Notes: generated by a model not told the origin, from the letters alone. Shown: positions 1-10,760, numbered from the stretch's first letter. The stretch is 64,000 bases of DNA from Ophioderma brevispina (GCA_023653785.1 JAMKCH010007133.1:1-64000); one strand, 5' to 3'. Numbers and translations: made by a program.

Positions 1-400
1 CGTCATTAGGGTTATGTGTGTTTACTTCACTACGTCATCGCTTGAGTGGAGATGGATCAAATGGAGTGGAGATCAGGAATTTCGTTATGCATCTAAACGA
101 AGCTGTACATGTATGTCTCGTAATTATAAATAATACTCGATAAAGTACAATCTTTTACTATGATCAATTTATCTCAACAAATTCGTCGCCCCATCACATA
201 CGGTCCGTATTTTACAAAACACGTTTTCCGAGAAAATCGCAATTCCAAAATCTAGCGCGATATTTCGTATCTATACGGTAGAACGAAGCATATAAGAAAA
301 CATCTACACTTACTGTTTTGAAAGAAAACCATTTTAAAGTCCAATATAAACCCTAAATCCAACTTAATACTGCAATATATTATCTTAATTAGGTACAACT
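1..400. other. AT-rich non-coding DNA
   Basis: I see no gene, splice-site pair or recognisable repeat in this stretch. Open frames are short and have no protein-like composition. Confidence 0.5.
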
Positions 401-404
401 TATA

Positions 405-785
405 ACTGTATGTGAAATCCCAAATAATGTATATTGCAAAAATCGACGCAATATTACACCGTAGTTTTTTCAATGTACGTAAAATAGCTCACTATGTGAA
501 AAGCTGTTTTACGAAATTACGATGGAAATACGTCAATAGATCTGTATGTGAAATCGTTTTAATTTTAGGAGCGCAAAATACAACGCTATATCAAGCACGT
601 GTAAATGAATGGTGATTTAAAAACGACAGTATGTGAAATTCGGATATATATTTTGATAAAATTGCAAAATCTGTAATTATAAACTAATTATTAGGCATCC
701 TCCACATTTTGAAACTTTTTGGATGGAGAACTCGATGAACTAAGTAAGTAGGCGAATTCGCAAAAACCTCAAATGTGAAATACGA
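405..785 (+). repeat. Loose tandem repeat with a TATGTGAAA motif
   Basis: The motif TATGTGAAA occurs near 409, 493, 545 and 630, with a close variant (AATGTGAAA) near 772. The spacings of 84, 52, 85 and 142 bases suggest a decayed repeat of about 137 bp holding two motif copies. Short shared words such as GCAAAAT and ACGACAGT recur between copies. This could be a degraded satellite. The short open frames across it are unlikely to be genes. Confidence 0.35.
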
Positions 786-1580
786 CAGTTATGTGGATCG
801 GCGACGAAATGTTACCATTACTTTGACCGTGTTAAAGACTAATGCCAGAACTACTAAACTCATCACATTGGATACACGAGCAATGGTTTGCTGGTGCCCT
901 AACTCTTTTGTACGTACCCATCTGCAAATCGCTATATGGTATTGGTACCATGCCGCAAGAAGGCCGCTTTCATGCAATGTCGAATACAATCATTTTAGCC
1001 TAAAGTAAATATACTTTAGCTCAAAGAAAGCAGCTCTGTTTACACTGTCTCTTATGTGTTCAATCTATGCACAGTGGAAATCGCATAGCAATGGTTTTAA
1101 TCAATAACTCCATGTTTAATTCGAAATAATTGAAAACGTATATGGCATGTCAGTAGTGTACTCATGAGTTATTACCTTTTTTCAAATTAATTCTTTACAC
1201 TTCAAACTTTTACTCATTACATATCTCAATAGTGAGTTTGAAGGAATCCGCCCTGATGATGATGTATAGTCAACAGCATTTTTTTGCAGAGAAATTTTTG
1301 TATAATTGTCCTACCTTAAAATTCATACACCAATAACATATTTTCGCCTTTTTCACTAATTGAGAACTAACATTTCAGACTATCACCCTCCCGTTTGCCC
1401 ATGCTACTGCAATTCTTGTGGTTTCTTTTACCCATTTCGATCACAATTACGGTTGGGCAACAATTCTCAATTCTTGATTAGCCGTGCTAACCTTAAAACA
1501 ACTAGTTTGGGCTTGAGGGGAATCCATTTTAAATTTTTGTGATATTTGGATTAATGCTAAGTCTGGAGTTCAATATTGCT
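786..1580. other. Non-coding DNA, nothing recognised
   Basis: Two opposed open frames of about 70 codons overlap at 775-1008. Neither has a family motif or a splice context, so I call no gene. The rest is AT-rich single-copy-looking sequence. Confidence 0.4.
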
Positions 1581-1589
1581 TCTGACGCC

Positions 1590-1725
1590 GTTCTCGTTTT
1601 TTCTTTCTTTCTGCCCCTTCTTTCTCTCTTTTTTTTGTTGTTTCCTCCTTTCACTTCTCCTCTCCCTTCTTCTCTTCTCTCTTTTTTCCTCTCTTTTCTT
1701 TCTTCTCTTCTTTTTGAAGATCGCT
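1590..1725 (+). repeat. Polypyrimidine (CT-rich) low-complexity tract
   Basis: About 130 bases are almost entirely C and T on the plus strand and end in a G run at 1727-1736. The Phe/Ser/Leu-rich or Lys/Arg/Glu-rich open frames here result from the composition and are not genes. Confidence 0.85.
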
Positions 1726-1788
1726 GGGGGGGGGGTCCCACCCCATGGCGACACCTTACACTTGTTAGTACCATAATAATATAAAAAT

Positions 1789-1935
1789 AAAAGTAAAATT
1801 GCAAAAGTTCTACGTTTTCCACCCCATATCCAATATCTTCATACTTTGCCCTGTGCATTGTGTTATCATTCAGAAACATTTCCTTTTCTAGAAATATTAG
1901 AAACTTTTTCAATATCGTCACAGTAGTTCTATAAC
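1789..1935 (+). repeat. Dispersed repeat, copy 1
   Basis: This stretch aligns almost end to end with 5618-5755, and its first part with 36851-36900. Shared blocks include GTAAAATTGCAAAA, CCACCCCATATCCAATATC and TCTAGAAxTAxTAGAA. No coding capacity is visible. It is probably a fragment of a short interspersed element of unknown class. Confidence 0.7.
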
Positions 1936-2790
1936 TATGCATTGTTAATCTGAATTTACCATGGTTGTGGTGCAAAAGACTCACCATAAACCAGACTTAA
2001 CATCACTTAAAAAATTAAGTCAATTTTACACTTTCTCGTGAAATTGAAAAAAAAATGTTTTTTTATTTAAAAAAAACCATACCTCACATGATTTTTGTTG
2101 TTTTTAAAAATGGGTTGGACTCACTGTTTCGAAAACCCCTTTATGGCGCATTCTTGGTTAGTTGACAGTGACGACCTGTGACATTTCAACGGAGATTCAG
2201 GACAACACGGATTGTAACTGGAAGTCCTCCAAAGCCAATACAACCTTCTTCATTAACTCGTCTTATTACTAATCTTGCTTCATCACTGTGTAACAACTTA
2301 AGTATAGCCAAGAAAACCAAGGGGATGAAAGGAGGTGAATCATATGAAGATGCCGAATTGTAATGTCCAGAGGGGATTGTCCCGGCATGTGAGGTCGTAA
2401 AATACCTTTTCAACCCGATTCTTGACTTACGGACATAATAATCTATCGCTCCTTGTTAAATGGCCGGTTTAAATATAGGCCTATATTATTAGACACTATT
2501 GTGACTTGAAAAAGAATACGAAGTAAAATTGAAGGTAATCTTAAACGTTATATCACGTGATTAAAAACTTCGAACGTGTTGTCCGTGTTGGTCCTTATTG
2601 ATTATTGATCATGTCATAGCCATTGATCTTGTCGAATACATTTGTTCTATTGCCATGATTGCTGTGAAGTTTTGGGAAAAATCAGTTACAGATGTAAGCA
2701 AACTTTGTCAAGAAAGAAAAATGAACATCTTTATTCTTGTCTTGAATGTCTTAATGTTGTCTGCTTGTGACGTCACATGCAAGGCACGGT
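1936..2790. other. Non-coding DNA, nothing recognised
   Basis: AT-rich sequence with short homopolymer runs near 2045-2080. The open frames at 2178-2363, 2186-2413 and 2598-2795 lack motifs and conserved-looking composition. Confidence 0.4.
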
Positions 2791-2795
2791 GTTAA

Positions 2796-3670
2796 CCCTC
2801 GTCCAACCCCACCCCTAATAGGGGAGCAGATCTCAAGTCAAAACGCACTGAACCGGAAAGTTGAGTATACATATAGGACTTTTTTTGATAAAATGAAAGA
2901 TAAATATTTGAAGTCCCCCAAAAAGTTTTTTACAAGTTTTTTTTTTTTTTTTTTTTCTTTTCCAGACATCTTATATATTTAACATTAATTTAAGCCAGAA
3001 AAATCCTATATGTACTCCAAATGCGGGTTTTTGCTTAACGGAGCGACTTTCGGCTTTAGATCTGCTCCCCTATAACGGATGATCCCCTGTCGCACAAAAA
3101 CGCAAACGAATACGATCTTAAGGCTTTTATGTAATTGTAAGTTCATCCTTTGCGGTCATTTTAGCGAAACAAAATTGGAGGTACCACCTTCATGGGGGTC
3201 AGGACGTCCCGTCAAAGTCGGAAGGTAGGGGGTGGGGGTGCATGGTTGCCAATTCCTATACTTTACTGTGTAAAATGCCAAAAAATGGTACTTTATGTAA
3301 GTATGATGCTACTGTAAGCAAATACTTATTATTTAGAGTAATAACATGTGTATGCTTACTTTGACACCCATTATTGCCAAATAAATACCAATTTTGCTTG
3401 CATAAATGGCAAAAACGGTCGCAAAACCCTCGATTTTGGCGATTTGCTTACAAATTTGCGTAAAAATAAGCTCTCAGTTATGACGTCACTATGACGTCAT
3501 ATTGTTAAAACTTGATATGTTTTACTTGATTTGAAGAAAGGACATATGTAGCTACACACTGATACCAAACAAGATGGTGTTTGTCGCTTAATTACGAAAG
3601 AATTAGGTGGGGGTGGTAACCATCCCCCTTGGTCGTGAACGTAGTACAAAAACCCTTGGTTGGACGAGGG
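2796..3670. mobile_element. piggyBac-type MITE with TTAA target duplication
   Basis: The two ends are a perfect 13 bp inverted repeat, CCCTCGTCCAACC at 2796-2808 and GGTTGGACGAGGG at 3658-3670. Both ends abut TTAA, at 2792-2795 and 3671-3674. A TTAA target and termini starting with CCC are hallmarks of piggyBac-superfamily elements. At 875 bp and with no transposase frame, this is a non-autonomous copy that would need a transposase from elsewhere. It carries another small inverted-repeat element at 2821-3070, and without that the host element is about 620 bp. Confidence 0.82.
2821..3070. mobile_element. Nested foldback MITE with TA target site
   Basis: GGGGAGCAGATCT at 2821-2833 is matched in inverse by AGATCTGCTCCCC at 3058-3070, and TA flanks each side (2819-2820 and 3071-3072). 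Inverted homology continues inward: ACATATAGGA with a following T run on the left has an inverse counterpart (TCCTATATGT) near 3006-3015. The 250 bp size, TA flanks and absence of coding fit a Tc1/mariner-type MITE that landed inside the piggyBac-type element. A poly(T) run at about 2938-2956 lies in its centre. Confidence 0.7.
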
Positions 3671-3674
3671 TTAA

Positions 3675-4020
3675 TATCATAATGAAGAGACGGCTAATGT
3701 AATACATCACGGCAGCTAAGATACCGTTTTAATATTGTAGATTTTCTAAACTGGAGATGAACCAAGATTTCGGTCTAACCTTTGTGTTCACGTCCACATA
3801 AAAATGATTAGGCACACTAAATATTTCAACTGTTTTCTTGCCTTCACTTTGTTAATATGTTTAAATGAACCTAAACACATGTCAAATAACCAACGTGTGT
3901 TGAATGGCGGAACAGAAAACACCGTGATTATATTTAGCGTTTTAATGTTTGCAATATTAAGAAGTGTATCATTCATGCATGCACACTTAGTCTGAAATTG
4001 GGTTACAATACAATCATAAG
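3675..4020. other. Non-coding DNA, nothing recognised
   Basis: Two overlapping opposed frames of about 60 codons at 3788-3995 have no recognisable motif. No gene is called. Confidence 0.4.
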
Positions 4021-4023
4021 ATG

Positions 4024-5420
4024 TAGAACGTGCTCATAATGATAAGTGATAACATTGCCATGTTCTCATAATGATGTTCTCATAATGATAAGTGAAAAAC
4101 AGGGCTATGATCTCATGATGATATGTAATAACAATTAAAAAAAACAATAGCAAACATTTATAAAGCGCCTTTTTATACAAAGCGCATAAACAAAAAGAGA
4201 GAATATGCAAGACAAAAGAAAGCAAGCCTAAGAATAACAATTATGAAACAAATAAGATTTGAGCAGAGATTTGAATTTGTCAAATGTTGGAGCACTACGG
4301 ATAAGATATGTGATAACAATGCAGTGTTCTCATAATGATAAGTGATAAAAGGGTTGTGTTCTTATAATGATAAATGACAACATAATTATGTTTGTGTTTA
4401 CATAATGATAAGTGATGGCAGGGTCGCAGTTCTCCTAATGATAAGTAATAAACGGGCAATGTTCTCATAATGATAAGTGATAACAGGACTGTGTTCTCAT
4501 AGTGATAGATGATAAAAGGGTTGTGTTCTCAAAATGCTAGAGTTCTCATAATAGGTGATAACAGGGCTGCGTCCTCATGATGTTACGTGATAACAGGAGC
4601 CCTATGTTCTCACTACTATAATTATAAGAGATAACAGGGCAATGTGCTCATAATGATAATTATTTTTGTGTTCTCATAATGGTACGCGACAACAGGGCTG
4701 TGTTCTCATATGCGTGATAACGGGGCTGTGTTTTCCTAATGATAAGTGGTAAGAGGGCTGTGTTCTCATGCATAATGATTAGCGATAATGGGTCTACGTT
4801 CTCATAATGATAAGCGATAACAGGGCCTATGTTCTCGTAATAAGTGATAACAGGGCTATATGTTTTCACAATGATAAGTGATAACGAGGCTATGTTCTCA
4901 TAATGATTAGTTATAAAGGGGTTGTGTTCTCATAATAAGTGATAAGGGAGGTGTCATTACGGCGGAGGGTGTGGGGGTGGATAATTTGAAGCGGTAATAC
5001 GACTAAATGCATGGTAATTAAGCGAGAGGGAGAACATCATCATCATTTTTATCCACAAAATGGGGGAACATGAATTTTAAATGGAGAATTTTCATTAAAT
5101 CCGGGGAATCACAATTGTTTGGACGGAAGCAAAGGAGAAACACGAACATTTTCGCCTAAAAAGGGCAGATTCCTCCACCCCCGCCATCGGCGTAAAAGGG
5201 CCGTCAGTGTTCTCATAATGATACGTCCATGGTTGTGTTCTCATAATGATAAGTGATAACAGAGCCGTGTATTCTCATAATGTTTACCGAATAGAGGGCT
5301 ATGTTCTCATAATGATAAGCGAAAACAGGGCAGTGTTCTCGTAATATAAGTGATAACAATGCTATGTTTTCATAATGATAAGTGATGAAGGGACAGTATT
5401 CTCATAATAAGTGAGATAAG
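4024..5420 (+). repeat. Minisatellite, about 30 bp units
   Basis: The core TGTTCTCATAATGATAAGTGATAACAGGGC recurs dozens of times with point changes and small indels. Units vary from about 25 to 35 bases. The array is interrupted at about 4127-4290 by a LINE-tail-like insert and at about 4935-5205 by unrelated sequence. Reverse-strand frames through it, rich in Tyr-Glu-Asn and Ile-Ile, are repeat artefacts. Confidence 0.92.
4127..4290 (-). mobile_element. LINE 3'-end-like fragment inside minisatellite
   Basis: The insert holds CATTTATAAAGCGCC followed by AAAGCGC. In reverse this resembles the GCGCTTTATAAATG tails common at the 3' ends of L2/CR1-like LINEs and their SINEs in invertebrates. It splits otherwise continuous minisatellite units. 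I assign it by motif only. Confidence 0.4.
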
Positions 5421-5617
5421 TGGGGTGGAGGAGTTGAGGGAGATTCGAAAAAAATCGTATATGCGAGAGGGAGAACATTTTTATTAAGGAAAAAAGGAGC
5501 ACGAATTTTAAATTGAGACTTTTCATTAGATCAGGGAGAATCACATTGTGTGGTTTTAAATGATGGTAAATGCCTAGTTTTATACACATTTTTAGTGCCA
5601 TAATACTGTGTTCGAGC

Positions 5618-5755
5618 CAGTAAAATTGCAAAATGTCAATTTTCCACCCCATATCCAATATCTTCATACTTGTCTGTGCATTGTGTTATTATTCAGTACA
5701 GAAAATTTCTTTTTCTAGAAGTACTAGAACCTTATACCATTTCATTAGTCCTATA
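5618..5755 (+). repeat. Dispersed repeat, copy 2
   Basis: Close match to 1789-1935, including CACCCCATATCCAATATC and the TTCTAGAA block. About 20 percent difference and several small indels indicate old copies. No coding capacity. Confidence 0.7.
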
Positions 5756-7185
5756 AAAGAGATGTGTTGAATTATCACTATACCATATGAGTAAGAAGTT
5801 TTTTTAACGTCTCGCAATTTGTTTTACTCGCTTATGCCATTTAAATATTAAACAGAATTACCCAAAGTGATAAATTGAAGATGGAAAATGAAAGCTCGTC
5901 TCTAGATTTGACAGGTTACTCCAGAAATTTTTTTCAAGATTTGTTTCATATAGGACCGGCCTAAGTGATTGTGCTAATTTGCTTAAAGTGGACAACGCTG
6001 GAAAAAGCACATGGGAAAGTCAACATAACAGCATGACATAGAAAATGGAGATGATTATGATGGGGGGTTACTATTCAAAAATTGAGCCAAGAGAGAGGAA
6101 AAACATTGCAAAATACTAGCACCACAACCTATATCCACACTTTACCAAGTGTCCCGCCCATTGACGTCTTTGATGTCAACAGGTCACAATTTACAACGCG
6201 GTAAAATGTTAACAAGTGGAATGGCATGAAGACACTGCAACATATGGTAAAAACGTTAATCAATTGCGTTGCTCGCGGACTGATAATCTTTGACATTGAT
6301 TTCTTAACCATTTCACTCCATTAAATTAATAGAACTACTTGGCGGTTCAAGCTACTTTCCTTTTTATAGTTAACACGTGTTTATAATAATTACTAAATCT
6401 AACTCCAATTTTCCACGCGCGAGACACATCGCATATCATTATGCTTATGATATCATATCAGTTTTTGGCTCATTAAAGTGTCGCCGAAAAAAAGATGATT
6501 CACCTTGCACGCTTATTTCTTGTTTTAATATTTTGACGTGTGGCCGGGTACTGTCCGTGATTCACTTTGTCTCTGTTATTGTCACGTCAAGTGACCGCAG
6601 GTCACGCGTAGGTCAAGTAATAGTATTGCCCCCTTTTTGGTCATATTTATTATCGTACAGAGATTTCTGTTGGGAATAGCTTTGATAATAAAGGCCAATA
6701 TGATACCACGCATGCAGTAGTAATTTGGGTAAAGTTGGTTGCACGCTCAAGAGATGGTGTTATCATTATGATCATGGTAATGCCAAGTACTTAAGGCGTT
6801 TTGCTAAATATGGATGAGAAACTTTACCATTTCTTGTTTTTTATATCTGACATTTGTCATCATTCCAATGTCTTATGGACTTCTTTCTTCTTTATACAAG
6901 CGTACTATTCGGTTACGATTCAGGTTAAGACAAGGTAAGGGTTAGGTCATACTAGGGTTATAGATGGATGGATGGATGGATAGATGAATGGTTAGGGCTT
7001 TTTAAGGTGGTGTTTTGGACAAAGTTTGAATATGTGAAAAGACCAGAAGTATAATTCTGCAAATCCTTTTCCAGCTTGATTTTACAATACTGACATTTAA
7101 ACACCGTGCTTTATTGAATCAACAACAGGCCACCCAAAATCGAAAACAGTACTATAGTTTCGTTAGAGGAATGCACCTCCTCTCT
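5756..7185. other. Non-coding DNA with a short GGAT microsatellite
   Basis: No gene is recognised. A short (GGAT)n run lies at about 6964-6982. A weak relative of the dispersed repeat (ATTGCAAAATAC followed by CCTATATCCA) lies near 6107-6136. The frame at 6377-6679 has no motif. Confidence 0.4.
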
Positions 7186-7234
7186 TCTCCCTTCTTCCTC
7201 CCTCTCCCTCTCCCTCTCTCTCTCTCCCTCTCCA

Positions 7235-7268
<34 letters not shown>

Positions 7269-7300
7269 CTCTCGCCCCTCCACGCTCTTCTCTCTCTTTC
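7186..7300 (+). repeat. CT-rich microsatellite
   Basis: Largely (CT)n and (CTCTCC)n repeats for about 115 bases. The opposed Arg/Glu-rich and Ser/Leu-rich frames over it are artefacts. Confidence 0.9.
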
Positions 7301-7464
7301 TACAAGGTGTATTATCAAAATGTATGAGGTATTTGGTTACATCCTGTAATGTTAGGTAAACCAACATCTGGGTGCAAAATTCTTGCAAATAAACGAAATC
7401 AATAAGAATAAAAAAAACTCAGTAGTTATAATTATTTACAATCGCAGTGCTGCTCTTGTAATCC

Positions 7465-7645
7465 GGTGTAAAGAAACTGAGTGTCCCCCATGAGAGAGTG
7501 TCCTAGCTATCATAACAACGTGTACGGAATAAACCGTGACCTTATAGACGAGGCCATTTGGGTACAGTGCTGAAACAAATGATGCATACAGCACTCAATG
7601 GAGAACACAATAGACAGATGGGTGGTAGGACATTCAGTCACACGG
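7465..7645 (+). repeat. Dispersed repeat family B, copy 1
   Basis: AAAGAAACTGAGTGTCCCCC, GAGAGTGTCCTAG, TACGGAATAA and GTGACCTTATAGACGAGGCC are shared in order with 52262-52445, and the first part with 18750-18855 in inverse orientation. The sequence has no terminal repeat or coding frame that I can see. It is an unclassified interspersed element. Confidence 0.65.
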
Positions 7646-7744
7646 ACGCTGTAGTATATGACACCGGCAACAGAGCGTCTGTCAACGTCAAGAGTTCTGT
7701 CCTGTATGAGGGTGTCAACTTCTTTAATTTAGAGGACTTACAAA

Positions 7745-8460
7745 AAAAATGATTTCAGATGGCCGCACAAGAAAAATCCAGAGGCGTAATGACATTGGGT
7801 TCATTCCACACGATTGCTGAACATTTCTGCAAGACGGCTTGTTACAGATCTCCTCCCTCCTGACGTGCCTGAATTGAGTGGAGGAGCACTCTGCATCTGG
7901 TGCCCACGAACAAATATTGAAATTGTCTATTTCTCTGCATGCGAAAACAGGGGAAGTCATGATGAATAGAACAATACCACCATTAATCTTCTGGAGGTAT
8001 TGATCTCCATTGATGTTGCCTCTGAAAAGAATGGTCCAATGATTGTTCCTGTGCCAGAAAGACCAACCCAAGCAGTCAATTGCCTTCTGTAATCATTCCG
8101 TTGATAGTCAACATCAAGCGGAGGAGACTGACCTCTCGGTGCATACTCTCGTACATTGTATTTACAGAATGTGTTCAACTTGAAGCCAGCTTCATATCCG
8201 ATGATGAGATCTTCCATCTTAGGTCTTCCAGGAACCGTGCAGGACTGTTTGCGAGACTGCTTGGATATTGCAATTGGTAGCCGACCTTCCAGTTCGGGAA
8301 GGTCGGCGTTCCTTGTTCAGAATTCGACTTGTTCGAGTCCTGCGGATTGGAATCATAACAATTGGATATGGTCGGAGCACCTGGATTTTCAAGGAGCACA
8401 ACAATAGCCAAACCCATGAATTGAATCCATACAATCAACGCGCAACTGCATTTCACTTGC
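7745..8460 (-). pseudogene. Broken Tc1/mariner-like transposase, copy A
   Basis: In its source element this protein cuts and pastes DNA with a DDE catalytic core. Read on the minus strand in shifting frames, the order is as follows. Near 8400-8220 there is a basic, helix-turn-helix-like stretch. At 8100-8030 there is Trp-Val-Gly-Leu-Ser-Gly-Thr-Gly-Thr-Ile-Ile-Gly-Pro-Phe-Phe. Then comes an Asn-Ile-Asn-Gly-Asp-Gln-Tyr-Leu-Gln segment. Near 7800-7765 there is a Leu-Thr-Pro-Leu-Asp-Phe-Phe-Leu-Trp-Gly-like motif, seen here as ITPLDFSCA. These are typical of insect-type mariner/Tc transposases of the IS630 superfamily. Several stops and frame changes make it non-functional. Assignment to the superfamily is fairly safe; the subfamily is not. 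Confidence 0.68.
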
Positions 8461-8464
8461 ACTC

Positions 8465-8780
8465 ATGAAAGACTGACAAGATGTAAGTGTACCGGAGGAT
8501 GTTGGACAAATACCTCATTCTTTTTTGCCCTAATAACAACATTAGGGCAAATTGTAACATTCATTAGGTTATAAAGAGCGGTACGTCGGGTTGCCTGTAG
8601 TAAAATCATCTTAGAGACGGTTCGTCGTACAAAATCTCGAAATTTGCATAAATTAATACTTACTTACATGAAGTGACGTAATGTTTACATCAAATCACAG
8701 AATGAAGTATTGGCTAATACCGTTTACAGCATCCGATTTGGTTGCTGCAATCCAGAGATATGGTGGATGAGCACTCTGTC
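8465..8780. mobile_element. Flank of duplicated transposon unit
   Basis: 8465-8600 matches about 9745-9865, and 8625-8765 matches about 10365-10530. These are therefore parts of the repeated unit outside the transposase. TTGCCCTAATAACAACATTAGGGCAAA at about 8526-8552 is a short palindrome that recurs near 9808-9834. No coding is visible. Confidence 0.6.
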
Positions 8781-8784
8781 CACC

Positions 8785-9390
8785 GAACATATTGAAACTC
8801 TCAATTTCTTTGCATGCGAAAACTGGGGAAGTCATGCATGATGAATGGAACAATGCCACCATTAATATTCTGGAGGTATTGATCTCCATTGATGTTGCCG
8901 CTGAAAAGAATAGTCCAATAATTGTTCATGTGCCAGAAAGAAGCAGTCAATTTTCTTCTGTAATCATTCCGTTGATAGTCAACATCAAGCGGAGGAGACT
9001 GACCTCTTGGTGCATACTCTCGTATATTGTGAGTATTTACAGAATGTGTTCAACTTGAAGCCAGCTTCATATCCGATGATGAGATCTTCCATCTTAGGTC
9101 TTCCAGGAACCGTGCATGACGGTCTAGGTTGATAGACTCTTGGGCTTCTATTAGCTTCAATTGATGTCTTCTTATTATCTGAGAGGGGTGAAATTGTAAG
9201 TCTACACGTGTTATCCTGTAGAAAGTTGCAGATGAGGCTCAATCCTTTTCAACGGCACCTATCTCTTCTACCTCTTGCCTGCTCTGTTTGCAGGTGGTGA
9301 CTGAGTGACTGCTTGGATATTGCAATTGGTAGCCGACCTTCCAGTTCGGGAAGGTCGTCGTTCCTTGTTCAGAATTCGACTTGTTTTTGT
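8785..9390 (-). pseudogene. Broken Tc1/mariner-like transposase, copy B
   Basis: This copy is nearly identical to 7920-8330 over the central catalytic region, for example GGAGGTATTGATCTCCATTGATGTTGCC at 8871-8898. It diverges at its distal end near 8790, where copy A carries the final catalytic motif, and it has an extra 180 bp or so at 9125-9310. Single-base differences and indels interrupt every frame. Copies A and B lie in the same orientation about 0.9-1 kb apart, so they look like a local tandem duplication and not two separate insertions. Confidence 0.65.
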
Positions 9391-9632
9391 AAACGGCACC
9401 ACGTGAAGGCGGGCATACGTTTGGGTATTGCTGAGTCCGAATCTCTTCTGGACTTCTGCTGCACTCTGAGTGCGATGGAAGGCCTACTCTGTAACAAGGA
9501 ATGTCCTTTGCTGTGGTGTGGTGTGCTGTATCAATTTTGCGGGCCCATTGGCGTGAAGTAAAAGCAACTCTTTTAGTGAACAGTGGCACAGGTTTCATCC
9601 ATGCTCTGTTGTGTAGCTACAATTCGCATGAT
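9388..9632 (-). other. Insert-like segment in copy B, unclassified
   Basis: About 245 bp separate two blocks that are contiguous in copy A (around 8330-8350). It contributes to a minus-strand frame of 119 codons at 9239-9598. Either copy A lost this piece or copy B gained it. The encoded sequence has no motif I recognise. Confidence 0.35.
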
Positions 9633-9884
9633 TGGAATCATAACAATTTGGATATGGTCGGAGCACCTTGATTTTCAAGGAGCACAACAATAGCCAAACC
9701 CATGAATTGAATCCATACAATCAACGCGCAACTGCATTTCACTTGCACTCATGAAAGAACAAGATGTAAGTGTACTGGAGGATGTTGGCCAAATACCTCA
9801 TTCTTTTTCCCTAATAACAACATTAGGGCGAATTGTAACATATTCATAAAGAGTGGTACGTCGGGTTAGTAGTAGTAGTAAATC

Positions 9885-10385
9885 CAAAGTTTTGAATCCG
9901 GTTTTGTCCCCGTGAACGAGGGTAGCCGGATTCACCTCACATTGGCAGCAACCGCCCTTACTACCTCCTTCCACTTCACCGATTCAATGCATCCTCCATC
10001 CTCAAACCAACCCTCTCCTCCTCCACTTGCTTCTTCCAAGTCTTCAACGTCCTCTCCTCCTCAAACCTCCCACCTCAAGCTCAAAAGCCCTTCTTAAAAC
10101 ATGCCCGTCATCCTTCCTCAACACGTGCCCATACCAACGTATACTATTCGCCTTCGCCAAACGGTCCATCGCCTCCTCCAATCCCAACATCTGCATCAAG
10201 TCCTCAGTCCTCATCCTATCCATCAACCTCACACCACGCATCGCTCTCATCATTGCTCTCTCTGTCCTCCTCAGAATCCCCATCTCATTTTCGCTCAGAC
10301 ACCATGTCTCACTCCCATACAGCATCACTGATCTCACACAGCTCTTATACACCATATCTTTCATACAAAATCTCGAAATTTGCAT
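9885..10385 (-). pseudogene. LINE reverse-transcriptase C-terminal fragment
   Basis: The minus-strand frame at 10385-10044 reads as the region after the polymerase domain of a non-LTR retrotransposon. It contains VRSVMLYGSETW, then RTERAMMRAMRGV, then IRWYGHVLRKDD and a Gly-Arg-Arg-Arg-Gly-Arg stretch. The frame shifts near 10044 and continues as Val-Lys-Trp-Lys-Glu-Val-Val-Arg-Ala-Val-Ala-Ala-Asn to a stop near 9930, so the 3' end of ORF2 is present. It is 5' truncated. The insertion interrupts a repeat unit whose uninterrupted form is at 8580-8650. Confidence 0.85.
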
Positions 10386-10535
10386 TACATTCTTTGTTAT
10401 TACTTAACGGAATAAAGCGGATCAAAATCATAAAAAAGTGACGTAATGTTTACGTCATATTACAGAATGAAGTCTTGGCTAATGCCGTTTATACAGCATC
10501 CGATTTGGTTGCTGCAATCCAGAGATATGGCTAAT
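10365..10535. repeat. Third partial copy of the duplicated transposon flank
   Basis: ACAAAATCTCGAAATTTGCAT, GTGACGTAATGTTTAC and GCATCCGATTTGGTTGCTGC match 8630-8755 in the same order, with one insertion of about 30 bp. The LINE lies directly to its left. Confidence 0.7.
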
Positions 10536-10689
10536 ACTCTAAGAGAGGGTGCTATATGGGAAATTGGAGCTACTTAAACCTCTTGTGAATTACTGCCATG
10601 AAGAAATAAATACAAATATGTGAGAAATTGATGTTACGGCATTACGTATCGAACGCTATGGTGTAGAAACTCGAATGGACCCATCACAT

Positions 10690-10760
10690 GCCGAGAGGCG
10701 TAATTGATTAGCGCATCTGAGATCTGAACGGAGGGTTGTGGGTCCGAGTCCCATCCACAG
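10690..10760 (+). repeat. Possible tRNA-derived SINE head
   Basis: GGCGTAATTGATTAGCGCATCTGAGATCTGAACGG, followed by GGTTGTGGGTCCGAGTCCCATCC, resembles a tRNA D-arm/A-box followed by a B-box-like GGTCCGAGTCC. It probably marks a tRNA-derived SINE or tRNA relic. The acceptor stem was not convincingly matched. Confidence 0.35.

Noticed and set aside
1529..1987. 152-codon Arg/Glu/Lys-rich minus-strand frame
   Set aside because: Its core is the reverse of a CT-rich tract and its ends are AT-rich non-coding sequence and a dispersed repeat.
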